A stretch of DNA of 64,000 bases, from contig OY540816.1 of assembly GCA_961205875.1 (NCBI GenBank), positions 15,138,701 to 15,202,700 of the forward strand. Direction: 5' to 3'. The notes beneath the pieces were generated by a model. It was not told where the DNA came from, ran no database searches, and saw only the letters and a list, made by a program, of their open reading frames with translations. This document shows, piece by piece, positions 12,303 to 24,118 of this stretch. Every line of letters starts with the position of its first letter. Position 1 is the stretch's first letter. The translations under genes were made by a program, and so were the position numbers. This DNA comes from Sialis fuliginosa (taxonomy: Eukaryota > Arthropoda > Insecta > Megaloptera > Sialidae).

Positions 12303-13453
12303 CTTTTAATGACAGATATGAATATTTTTGTGACGTTTAACATAAGCAGGGATAAATTTTCAATTTGTAGATATTTTTACACAAATTATAATTTATTACG
12401 TTTTTTTAAGTATCGGGTTATTTAAAAAGCCTGAAACTGGTTTAATTTTCCCATTGTTTTGTTTAAAATAACATTTTAAATATTGTTTTATTTATGTATT
12501 ATAGCTTAACTAAAAGTTTTAATTGTTAAAATTATTTTTATAATACAAATTAAAATTTAAAGTATTTTTTATCGAATGGGACCAATTACAACCCTTTATC
12601 TGTGACTGGAGGTGAAATATTGAAGGTTCAAAATCGTATGATAATTTGCTTTTTTATGCTAATATACTTAAAGATTGACGCATGGAAGGTTAAAACTCAT
12701 ATTATAAATCTATTGGCGTTTTTATATGTATTTTTGTATGATTATTAGTTCCGGGGATACAAGTTTTCAAAAGGAGATACATATATTTTCTTTGCATTTA
12801 TTGTTCCCGAGGTTACCGGGTTTATAAGTAAGTACTTAGTTCTAGCTTAAACCAGTTATCTAATTTATAAACCGTTGTCCTAATTGTTAATTGCTTTCTT
12901 TATTTTAGAAAGGTATAATGCAACTATGAAAATTTATGTTTGGATAAGATTTTCAATTCAATTAACTAAAGATCTATTTCTCCAACCGTTCTTGAACTAC
13001 GCTGTAAATTTTATTTATTTCTTTTTGTATTGTCACTTGTCACAACATAAATAAATTTAATCGGTGAGAAAAATAACTTAATTTTAAATTTATTATTATA
13101 ATAAACATCGGCTACGCAGGGCCGTGTGTGGTGCACACCCTACAACCCCCTAAAACTGATCCTGAATAAAATACATCAATTTTGTAATTTAATTTGACAT
13201 AAATTGGCTAGCATTGATAGACATCTGTGTATAGACAATGGCAGAAATACCGCACACTGAAAGATTCCGTAAGTGTCACTTTTACACAGTGCTTTTAACA
13301 AGTCCTTTGCTTCAACAATTGCATTAGATTTAAATGTTAATGGTACTTTACGAAATTTCAAAGCAGTTTCTTCATAGAAGCATGCTACTGTACTAGGTAC
13401 TTGGTTTAAATTCGTTTTATCTTTTTATTTAATACAATTATAGTAGAATAATA
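12303..13453. other. AT-rich intergenic DNA
   Basis: No gene recognised. The minus-strand frame 13176-13361 has no domain or splice support. Confidence 0.5.
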
Positions 13454-13498
13454 CAGTGGTGGAGGTAATAATTTTTTTTTTCTGTGGTAAAGTTGTAG

Positions 13499-13531
13499 TT
13501 TAGGTTAGGTTAGGTACGGTTAGGTTAGGTG
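13499..13531 (+). repeat. Interstitial TTAGG-type repeat
   Basis: Five TTAGG pentamers occur within this interval, in two short runs separated by TACGG. TTAGG is the usual insect telomeric unit. Such a short internal run is common in insect genomes and does not imply a telomere. Confidence 0.6.
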
Positions 13532-13671
13532 CTTCCCTTACTTTATGGGTAAATTAATACAAATCTGTATTCAGTTAATAAATAATTTAAAAATATTATT
13601 AGAATATTCATCTTTATGCGCAACTCAAACATTTTGACCAAAAATCAAAAATAGCATTTAATATTAATTTA

Positions 13672-14425
13672 CACTCTACGTCTTATTTTCTTGTATTTTT
13701 CGTCTATATTTGTATGACGAAATGAAATTCACTGCAGGAAATTTCACTAAAATTTTTTGAATTTTTGATTTCGTTAAAAGTATGTTTATTGTATAGAAAA
13801 TGACGTGAAAAGTTGAAATTTTCAAACCGCAGGCATGTATCTCGAACCGTTTTCGAGATATAGCCTCTCAAAGTTTTAGTTTTTTCAAATTTTTGGAGAA
13901 AAAAGGCCATAACTTTTAAACGAGTGGTCGGAATTGATTTTAGTTGACGGATTTGGAATCAGCGTGTCAAAATCTATATAACGACATGTATAATACCTTA
14001 AAACTCGAAAAAAAAAAATTCGCGAAAAATCGAAAAAATTCAAAGGGGTATACCTTAAAAAAATGTCGATTTTTGGCCAAAATTTTTTTGTCAAATTTTA
14101 AAGTATTATACATGTCATTATATAGATTTTGACACGCTGATTTCAAATCCGTCGACTAAAATCAATTCCGACAACGCGTTCAAAAGTTATGGCCTTTTTT
14201 CTCCAAAAATTTGAAAAACCTAAAACTTTGAGAGGCTATATCTCGAGAACGGTTCGAGATACAGACCTGCGGTTTGAAAATTTCAACTTTTCACGTCATT
14301 TTCTATACAATAAACATACTTTTAACGAAATCAAAAATTCGAAAGTTTTTTGTGAAATTTCCTACAGTGAACTTCAATTCGTCATACAAATATCGACTAA
14401 AATACAAGAAAATAAGACGTAGAAT
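13672..14425. repeat. Large near-perfect palindrome (~375-bp arms)
   Basis: The left arm (about 13672-14045) and the right arm (about 14052-14425) are reverse complements over almost their full length. They begin CTCTACGTCTTATTTTCTTG and end CAAGAAAATAAGACGTAGA. Long runs are conserved, for example GAGAAAAAAGGCCATAACTT on one side and its complement on the other. The spacer is only a few bases. Open frames on both strands here are mirror images of one another and are not genes. The high arm identity points to a recent fold-back element. Confidence 0.85.
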
Positions 14426-14573
14426 CATTTAGTTACTATATAAATATATAGGGATTTATTTAAAAACGTAAAACGTTGAACTTAAGGTGTTTAATAACTA
14501 ATTTTTTGATGATACGAGGGGGAGGATTGACAAAATATGCTTCCCTTATTAAAATTTTCACGCCTCGCCACTG

Positions 14574-15645
14574 AGTGTATATTATTAGATAATCAACTCT
14601 AGTCTGTATTAGAAATCACATATATTCTACTATTTGAGTACCGTTCACCGTACACCCAAATAACGTAGTACTAACAAACAAAAATATGAAATCTATGTAT
14701 GTGTACGTGTTAAACTAAAGTTTCGCCTAAATATATTTTAAAGCTTGTACCAAGCAATTTTATTTGATAGTTAAAATCAGTTTAACATCATAGTACAGCT
14801 TTGCCCACGACGATTTAGCATTGTCGACAATACCCTCTTAAAACCGGGCCAAGTTAGTTAATTAACCATCCTTTGCCCAGCAGCGATTGATATATTAGAT
14901 TAATTTTATAATTCCAAACGATGGATTTTATTTTTTTAAGATACCAATAATATAATACGCCATTGACTTTACGGAGCATTTTTTGCGGAGCACTTTGGTA
15001 ACAATGTTAGGCAGCGTTGTTTTTCTTTGTCTAAGGGTTTATAACATCAGATATTTATAAGTCATGAATTGATAATATAATTTAAGAAATCATAAATTTA
15101 GACTATAAACAAACACAGACTCGAGATCAGAAACACACAATGTCATGAATAATTTACATTTTGGGGTATTGCAATACAAACCCTAATATATTATTAAATA
15201 TATATTCAATATACAGTTTAACAAAGAGAACATTGCTTTCTTGTATAAAAAAAAAACAAAACATTTTTTTTGCTGAAAAATCAATCACATATTTTTTCAC
15301 TGTTACAATAACATTGTTTAGGTATTATTGTTTACCGCAAACATTAAACGGTATTGTAAATATTATATTATTTATATTATTCGAGAATTCATAACATTTT
15401 GTAATACCATACGTATATAAATATCAAATATATGTTTTTGATGTTCAGAACTTAAAATACTTCATTTCTTCTATATTTTCTCATTTTAGTATCTGATTAC
15501 ACGTACATGTAAAGAAATTCAGAAAACCAAAAAGTGCAGGATATTTAATATATTTACGTTTTATCATATATAAATCAATAGATAGACGCCCCCCCCCTTT
15601 ATTTCAGCTCTTTCAGTTCAGGAAGACCATGTATACATATATACA
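14574..15645. other. AT-rich intergenic DNA
   Basis: No gene or repeat recognised. A C-rich run precedes the next element near 15590. Confidence 0.5.
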
Positions 15646-16394
15646 TAGGGTGGGCCAATTTTCCAACCGACCTCGGCTACCCCCCTACGCAGGGGTGTGC
15701 TGCCAACCGGCTCGCTATATAAAAAAAAACATACCCTACGAAAATAGAAACCGGAAACTTGCATATCTGCAATAGTGGGGAATACAATGCACTAGTACCG
15801 AAAATTAAAAAATAATAAAATAAATGCACTTTTAGACCCCTTATTTAGACATTAGCAGTGAGACTATCGCGTACATTAATTTTATATTGTTTTATAGATA
15901 AATCGCAAAACCTATATACATTGGCGATTTAGCAGTGGGTCTTTCGCGTACTGTGCGATTCAACAGCGCGGCTAAAGCTGAATCGCTGCAAGCTATTTTT
16001 TTATTCTTAAATTTTTAGGAATACAAATTTAAAAACGATTGGCAGAACTGAGGAAAAGAGTAAATAGAGCGTAGAGCCGAACCGAAACCAACAGATATCG
16101 CGTGAAAACGAAAATAAAAAAATGGCGTGAACTTTTACGTACCCAAAAACCCTTGGGTTGGTGTTTTGCTTAAAAAAATCAATGAAAAATTGTAAATTTT
16201 CATGTATATTAATATACATACGTATTGAATTCAAGGGACTCAAACTTAAAATTTTGAATCAAAAATGCGCCGAACTAAAGTTGAATGTAGAGGTATAGTT
16301 CCATAGGCGTTTTTTTCATAGAATTGTGAGTAATTTCACGTAGGAGGGTAGCCGAGGTCGGTAAAATTCCTTCCATACAATTTGGCCCACCCTA
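15646..16394. mobile_element. 749-bp inverted-repeat element with 5-bp target duplication
   Basis: The ends TAGGGTGGGCCAA and TTGGCCCACCCTA are inverted repeats. The similarity extends inward: CCGACCTCGGCTACCC on the left answers GGGTAGCCGAGGTCGG on the right. ATACA flanks both ends and fits a 5-bp target duplication. The interior contains a repeated phrase (TTTAGCAGTGGGTCTTTCGCG, with AGCAGTGAGACTATCGCG earlier) and no convincing gene. The frame 16007-16243 (minus) is not called. Superfamily unassigned. Confidence 0.75.
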
Positions 16395-17450
16395 ATACAT
16401 TCTTATGTTTCTTAACATATTATCATGACTACAAAGTAGCATAACGATATCTACCAGTTTATCGATTCTTTTAAAAATGCATGGAAATAAAAAATATTAA
16501 AAAGTTCACCGACATATAATGAGGCATGAAATACAACGACTCAGCAAGCTCCCCTTTCTTGGCAATATGCACCACGTTCACACTTAATCTTTCTTTTGTA
16601 CTCCGCGTATCTCGTAAAACACCGCCCGCGCTGTAGCTCCTTCTCTGGCTTTTTACAGCAATGATTTAAGACGTATTTTTATATTTTTTGAGTAAGATAT
16701 TTTACGCACGCACATTACTTATAACCTTACATTATCATTTTATGTTAAAATGTACAGTTTTTATTTCTATTTTCGTATTTAGATACACAGATTGTATCTA
16801 TTAATATTTTATTTTTTGAGATGTACCAGTACTACATGAAGAAAAAATAAAATAATATCTTCGTGTATGATTAAATTTAAATAACTAATTAATACACTTT
16901 TATTTAGTGAAAATCAAATAAAGTACAACCCAGAAATCTAAGATTTAATTTACAATATCATAATTGATAGTTTGACTTCATTTAATCATCTTAAATTTTC
17001 GACAAATTGATGCCAGCCTCTCAGGACGCTAGATATAAGATGGCTGACAAAATTGTAGAATGAGGTTAACGGTTAATCAACTTAGAATATACTGTATAGC
17101 AACAAAAATTAAGCATTGTAAATATTTTATCTAACATAAGTAAGTACCATGTCTGTCAAAGTAACTATAAGAAGTTTATAAGTCAAACTAGTTGGAGAGT
17201 TATCAACAAGTTTCATTCCACATAGTTTTACTGAAATGTGGAACTTTGTACTACGTCCAACATGTATCTACTTAAAACTTTTGTAACATAGGTACCTACT
17301 TTATAGATATTTTGCTTCCTTGTGAATGTTCTGGTGTAAAATATGGTGACAAGTACATTGTACATTATTGTACATGTACATACTCGTATATGACTCCAAG
17401 AATATTATATATTAAAACCAATTCTATTACAAAAATAGTACATATCCAAT
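16395..17450. other. AT-rich intergenic DNA
   Basis: No gene or repeat structure recognised. Confidence 0.5.
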
Positions 17451-17885
17451 CACGGCCGTATTTAGGATCTGAAGACCCCTAGGCTAAAGCTGTGGTGCGG
17501 GCCCTACCGTGGGGGGGGGGGTGAAATTTAAAGCAATTTTCTAACTAAAAACCTAAAACATATGAAGTTTATTTTGAATTGATGAGATAATAAAAATGGA
17601 AAAATTGATAATCATAAAAGTATTTTATTTAACACGATTTATTAACATTGCTATTAACAACTAGCCTAGTCTAGTTAGCCTTATATTTGAATTATCTCTT
17701 CTGTCAATAACCTAAGTTTCATAGTCTAAAATATTATTATTTGTTCATTTAACAATCAGTTATAGTTACGTACCACAAAAACAATATTGTTTTAAATTGT
17801 TGAAAATAATTTTTTTTAAACAGTTTTTTGTGGTGCGTCCCCATTAGTCTGCAGTTTAGGTAGCTTGTGCGCAAATACGACCCTG
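17451..17885. mobile_element. hAT-type short element, diverged
   Basis: CACGGCCGTATTT at the left and AAATACGACCCTG at the right are inverted repeats with mismatches. Flanks TATCCAAT and CATTCAAT agree at six of eight positions, consistent with an old 8-bp duplication. A G-run (17511-17521) lies near the left end. There is no coding content. Confidence 0.6.
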
Positions 17886-18302
17886 CATTCAATGCTCGTA
17901 TCTACATAAACGTATGTTTTATTTATACTAATGTGTTTGAGTTGTTTAAAAAACACTTAGAACTTTTCAAAGCTTTTCACTTATTTACCAATTATTGTAG
18001 ATCAGTTTTGAATATCAAACATTACTTCCTAAAAGCTTGCTAATACAAAAATCAATTTTCACTGTTTGTTTTGTGGAGCTTTGGATTTTGCAAAGCTCAA
18101 TTACCATAATTGCAAAATATATTTCCATTATTAAATAAGTCACTCTGCTGCCAATGTGACTAACTGTATTTACACGTTTTGTTGATTTGCAAATTTGAAT
18201 ACCAGAATATATGTGTATGATATGTAATAATTGTTTAATAATTAAATTTGAGTTTGAATTTTGAGCTTAGGTTGAATTTTTCCAAAAAATGGGTGGGAGG
18301 GA
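17886..18302. other. AT-rich intergenic DNA
   Basis: No gene or repeat recognised. Confidence 0.5.
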
Positions 18303-18531
18303 GGTACACAAAAAAGCGACCTATATAGCATTGTAGTGTCGAAATCCAAATTTTTGGAATTTTTTACTTACCAGTTGTTTTTGGGCTTGAATTTTGGGAT
18401 TCAAGCTCAAATAAAAAAAAACTGATAAGTAAAAAATTTCAAAAATTTGGATTTCGACTATGCTCGACCAATACTACAATGCTATATAGATCACTTTTTT
18501 GGCTCCGCTCTTTTTTTTGTGTAGCTGTGTA
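18303..18531. mobile_element. Family E hairpin element, copy 1
   Basis: The left arm (CACAAAAAAGCGACC, then TATATAGCATTGTAGT, then GAAATCCAAATTTTTGGAA) is mirrored by the right arm (AAATTTGGATTTCGAC, ACTACAATGCTATATAG, TTTTTTGGCTCCGC, ending GTGTAGCTGTGTA). The loop carries a second short inverted phrase around GAATTTTGGGATTC. Copies 2 and 3 lie at 56653-56859 and 60708-60985. It is non-coding. Confidence 0.75.
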
Positions 18532-21500
18532 TAATCATAAAATAACCCATAACTTTTGTTGGAATAATCTCATCTTATCGAAACTACCAACACTTTATCG
18601 CATTATGTTACCATAAATTCATATTATTTAAGACCATAAGCACTGTTATAAAGTGCTAGATGTGAACATTTGAATCATAGTCACGAACTATACTAAAACT
18701 AAAAAAAAAATGTATTCGAAATCAGGGCAATCCTAGTGTCTAGTGTGGAGTCTTACTATCACGTATTCCAATAAAATGTTTATATCCGTTCTTTATACCA
18801 TTTATCCATATCTTCCGCATATGTGCGCCCGTAACTGGTCAAAAGCTCTGAAAGTAGGGTATCACGTAAGATTTAAAATGATCGCATTTTTATTTCACGT
18901 TTTAGTAATAGGGTTGCACATGAGACGAGAGTTAGGTAAGTCTTGTCTCGTCTCGAGTTTTGCAAATAAAATCTCATCTTGGCCTTAAACTTTTCAACTG
19001 ACGGTGTCGTCTCTTAAGGGACTATTCTACTTCTTCGGGTCAATAAAATTAACTTTTTTTCATTTTTCTTTCGAAAACTACTGCATGTTACAAGAAAAAA
19101 TGACGCCCTGAAGGCCACCATCATGACCAACATGGACAAGATGGAGATAAAACTCGCATGTTCTCGGTTTCGGTCCAAGCTTGAGCAGGTAGCTTAAGTT
19201 AACCCATTAACGCCCGCTATACACACTTGTGTATACCCAATTTTATAACTCATGTTGCTTTCTATGGATATTAATTCACAATATTTCCCTAAAAATCAAA
19301 TGCTAGTAATGCAACAAACAAAATCTGTTAACGTTATTACTTTCATGAGTGTTTAAACGTGTTTTAATTGCTGTAAATTATTTGTATATGAATAGAGGCA
19401 TGTAATATGCTAATATATTTTATCCAACTGAAGTATGTGATTTCGAATTTTGTTTAAAGCATATGGAATAACTTAAATGTACATATAACTTGATTTTTAA
19501 ATGTAATTTATCTAAAAAAGCAGTCTCACACAAAATAGGCTTCATATCTGCGAAATTTACTCGCACAACTGCAAACTTATTTTTTTTCTAGATTAAAAAA
19601 ACAGTTTTTGTTGTAATATTTAGTCAAATATATTATATGTGTACTTAATTTCATTTTTTAAAATCGTTTGCATGTTTTTGTTTTTTTTTGGGAATTCATG
19701 GGTTAATATAGGTTATATTGAAAATAATTTTAATATCTGACATATTATTATGGACTTACTATACTTGTACCAAAATAATCATGAGTATCAATATGTTTTA
19801 TTTTATAATGAATTTTCCGGATTTACCTCGACAATACTGTACATAGGAAAACTCGTTCTATTTTGTAGTAGGAATACATTACACACTTTTAAGGCATTTT
19901 GTAAGTTCATTTAAACGCATAGGATTTCAATAAAGTTCTTTGTTATTAACCTAATTAGTTTTTCTTTATATTGTTAGCTTCCTCTGAAGAAAAATAAGAA
20001 CTTTTCCATATATTGAAAAATCAATAAAAGAAATACGTATCATTTCTATAGAACTGTTTCATACCAGTGTTCTATTGTTACTGATATTATCTTAGTTTTG
20101 CTCGTGTTTTGTTTGGGAACATTAAAAATAAATGAATGGCAGATATGAATAGGTTGTAAAAAAAGTATGATTCTTACAAAAAAAACTGCTATAAATCACG
20201 GCGTTTTATTAGTAATTCTTAACTTCAAAGAAATAAATATAGAAAACTCATACTTTTACGATTGCGGATTTTTATTTATTGCGCTATTGGTTTATAATGC
20301 AATATTAATAATATTAATAACGCCATTATCCGCCGTAACACGGCATCATCCTAATGTCGTGTTTAGACCAAAAAGACAAAACAGCAACCCGGGACTTTTA
20401 AAAATATTTTGAATTTAAAAAATGTATAGGTTTTGTTACAACCTAAATAAGTAGGTTGCATAATCTTATTTTTCAAATATGTACCTACTTGTAATATTTT
20501 ATACAATCGAGGCAGAATTTATTGTTCTAAAATTTTAAAAGGTTTCTTAAAATATAGAAAAATAAAAAAAAATCATGTGAGACCGAAAATAAATTCGTCA
20601 AATTCCTGCCACCTTACTATACAATGTGTCCCTTCAACACAGCATGAAAATCTAAAGGCTAATAACATTTTCCCTTCTTATAGCGTACCTAGTACCTTAT
20701 ATAATACAATTAGTACATAGGATTGAACTTTATCACTCACCCAAGTGTGTCCAATTTAGCGTGAGACTACGTGACGTCACCAGGTTCATTGGCTCGTGTT
20801 GCATTCTGACATCATTATACAGGCAGATCGCGTACTCGCTTCCTTCAATTGTTATGAGAACTTTTCTGGATTTATGTAGGTCAATCTACTTTCGGAGATC
20901 AGATATTGTATGAGGTATTTTAGTATACTGAACTTCAGGGATGTTTTTTTTAGAAGACAAAAGTAACATTCCTTTTGTTGGCGTTCGCATTCAAGTTTTT
21001 AATTTTAAAACTATTATGAAATGGCGGAATAAGAGAGGTTGGGGCCAGGGCGGAATATTAGTTATGCCCCTTTCCTAAAACGTTTTATTTTTAAATTGTG
21101 TGAAGATATATTACTTATAATCAGAAAATATTCGTATATGAACATTTTATGATATCAAAACAATAGTTTTTATTTCAACCATCACTGCAGTTATCTCCTA
21201 CATAAATGTAGATTTCTGGCTATAGCTATAAAATTTAAGTGCAGCGATTTAGATTATACGTATAACGAGTTTGAAACATTGCTGTTAACTTTTGTTGTGT
21301 AAACACGACAAGTTCGCGAGATCTTTCAGCGTGTTAGTTTGAATTGTTCTTGTGTAAATACGCATATATACATAGTTTAAAAACAATTTACATTACTTAG
21401 TTCATCTTTAAGTATTAGTGCAATTAGGTAGATATTTTGAAGTGTTTTTTAAAATACTTACAGTAAATTTTGAAATGTATAAAACTTCTTCTTTAATATA

Positions 21501-23222
21501 ATAAAAATATATAGATACTGTTTTGTGATAAAAGATTCCGAAGAGCAGTTTTAACGCACTTCAATTAAAAAAATATATCGTTTTTTTTTAAGTTTTCCGA
21601 AAGATTTAAAGTAAAATTAGAAAATGAGTTTTTAAATATTTTTATGTTCATCTACAATTATTCGATGACCTTTCGGAATACGTATATAGAAAAGTGCTAC
21701 GAACTTTTAGAACACTCAAAATAATCATAAAACATATTATATCTATATAAATTAGAAATTAAAATACTAATATTTTATGTACCTACTTTTCAGGAGAGCA
21801 ATTTTAAACTTAAAAAAAAATAAGTAAATCTGATGCAGAATTAAGTAAAACTAATTATTTTTAAAACTCACTCAATATAAATTGTTTTACCTTCAGTAGC
21901 ATACCATATAAATGAGTTCAGCTATTTTGATACTGGGATTATATATATTCAAATACAGTCGACTTACGATGATTTAATATTAGGACACATATATAATTAT
22001 GCAGAGTTTTCTGAAAATATATTCTTGTTCATTCTAGAAAAATATGAAAACCCCTGAATAACGTAAGATATAAATTAATATACACGAACAGCTATTAATC
22101 TAATAATTAAAAATAAACAACATAAAACGGTAGAATGAAAAAGAAAATATTACGAAATTAGTTGAGAATTTCTTATGATAAATTACACGTTAATTGTAAA
22201 AAATAAAATCCAAACAGTGTAAAAACAAAAGCAATAAAAAACCGTTGGATATAATTTATGTGACAATACATTTAAAGTATTACTTACCTATATATACGTA
22301 TATTTAGTATGTTATTGTTGGTTATAGTATTCAAGAGCGAATTATTTTTAGGGTTTGGTACATAAAAATTAAAAAAACGAAACCCTGACAGTTTAACTTT
22401 TATTGCACCATATTTTTTTTATTGTGTCGTCGTAAGGGTTAATTGCACAGTATTTTTTAGTTTACTGTTCTGAGCGGTCCCGTACGCACGGAAACTTACA
22501 TAGCTAGGTCCTTGAAAAGATGTTCGTGAGTGTATAATGGCCTTTTTTCAATCATTAATTAACGAACTTTCGTTTTGCAAAATCAACAGCACAGCTGCAG
22601 CCAAATTTTGATAATCATACATGTTGCTCCCACGGAAATATTGACGCGAATAGTTCGAGACTCAATATAATTGAACGTATGTTTCAATAAAATTGTGCAA
22701 TAATAACATTGCACAATTATATTGTAGGTCTATGGGGTGCCTAACACAGGTACGAGTATATATATGTACATAGTAGAAATGTATAATATATTCTTCAATG
22801 GAAAAATCAGGGAGTATGAAATTGGATATGTCTTGAAAAATCACAATCTATCAAAATATCTTTTTGATCTTATGTGACGTTAGCAAAGGAATAAATGTAA
22901 AAACAAACATTTTTCGCCTTTCTCTGATAATATATTATCAAAAAAAACTCCGTTGCTGGGATTGCTTTCTAAAAAAATTATTTGCATTTACATCGATATT
23001 ATTAATCATATTGGATTTATTTATAACTGGCCTTAAATTATAAAATCATATATCTATTGATAATATCAAAAGAGGGATTGTAGGAAACTGTAAAAATATT
23101 GAACCATTTCCTCGACAATTATTTTACAATCTTTAGAAAAGTCCTTTTCTAAAATTAAGTGAAATATTATGTTTAATTGAGAGTAAAAAAATCCTGTGAT
23201 CGTTATTAAATATAAATAAAAT
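18532..23222. other. Long AT-rich interval without a recognised gene
   Basis: No coding exon could be supported in 4.7 kb. Visible details are an isolated hAT-like end at about 18909-18930 (TAGGGTTGCACATGAGACG) with no partner, and a GC-richer patch at 20745-20840 with a CRE octamer TGACGTCA and an ATTGG box. That patch could be a promoter, but no downstream gene was found. Another short patch near 21037-21066 (GGTTGGGGCCAGGGCGGAAT) recurs at 23240-23277. Confidence 0.5.
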
Positions 23223-23290
23223 TTGCAGTAGCGGACTAAGGAAGGTTGGGGCCCGAAGCGGAATGTTAGTTATGCCCCTACTTCTCCTAT
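23223..23290 (+). repeat. Repeat end shared with 21037-21066
   Basis: GCAGTAGCGGACTAAGGAAG leads into GGTTGGGGCCCGAAGCGGAA and TTAGTTATGCCCCT. The second part matches 21037-21070. The CAGTAGCGG start resembles a hAT end, but no partner end or target duplication was identified. Confidence 0.4.
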
Positions 23291-24118
23291 TTTTTTATAT
23301 TTTGAATTTGAAGAACCAAAAAAATCTAACTAAAAGAAAAGATCCTTTTAACTAAAATTTTTGAAGAGCAGAAATATAAGGTCTTCAATGTGTAAAATTA
23401 AAAAAAAAATTATATTTTTACCTTGCCTCCACCTCCCCTCAACCCGCAACTAAAAAATTGAATAAATATACAACAGTAGGTATATGTAAATATTTGAAAT
23501 TCAAATCTTTTTATTGATACAGAAATAAAACATCTTTTAAATGTTTATTTTATTATTCTATACATTGTTTATACAGTTTAAATACAAATTTTAAACATAC
23601 ATAAATCTTAAGTATTTAATAATATATTATTCTGATAAATTTAATATTCCAGATGTAGTAATTTATAATATTCGAATACGCAACAAAATTAAAAATAACT
23701 TTATGTTAATGTGGGTATACATACATACACCATAAGCTCAAGTATCACATTAAATTTGATTTAAAATTTTTACAAGTTACTTTTTACGAATTATGTTGAT
23801 TAGGCTTTTATGAATGTATATTTTCTATATTTGACTATAAATTAATGCATTAGCTGTAGTTTTTTAATAAATAAAAAAACATGTTCTGCATATTTTTATC
23901 GTTTGTTTAAAGACCTTAATGATTCAGTAAGATAGTGCTCCGTATTTTTTGTACAATCAAGTGTTCCGTGACTTTGAACAGGTTAAGAACCACTGAGTAT
24001 AATTTAGAGGGGGCGTTCATATGTTTGTGAATGCTTTATAAAATTACTTTTTCGTTTTTGGTCATAAAAATTGTATTAATTTATGATTTACTAAATAAGT
24101 TTTCTCTTCACAGATATA
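23291..24118. other. 3' flank of the zinc-finger gene
   Basis: This is AT-rich and non-coding. Read on the minus strand it lies just downstream of the zinc-finger stop codon and should contain the 3' untranslated region. Candidate poly(A) signals on that strand are ATTAAA at about 23867-23872 and AATAAA at about 23544-23549. Neither can be chosen from sequence alone. Confidence 0.4.

Larger units (their letters stand above)
13454..14573. mobile_element. Possible hAT-type composite enclosing the large palindrome
   Basis: CAGTGGTGGAGG at 13454 and CCTCGCCACTG at 14563-14573 are imperfect inverted repeats. They would bracket the palindrome at 13672-14425. The flanking octamers do not clearly match, so the outer boundary is tentative. 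Confidence 0.35.

Noticed and set aside
13499-13531. TTAGG repeats as a possible telomere or fused chromosome end
   Set aside because: Only about five imperfect units are present, with ordinary DNA on both sides.
13704-14422. Several frames on both strands at 13704-14422
   Set aside because: The two arms of the palindrome produce mirrored, near-identical frames. They are structural by-products.
20745-20840. CRE and inverted CCAAT motifs as a promoter
   Set aside because: There is no downstream exon or initiator to support a gene; the motifs alone are not sufficient.
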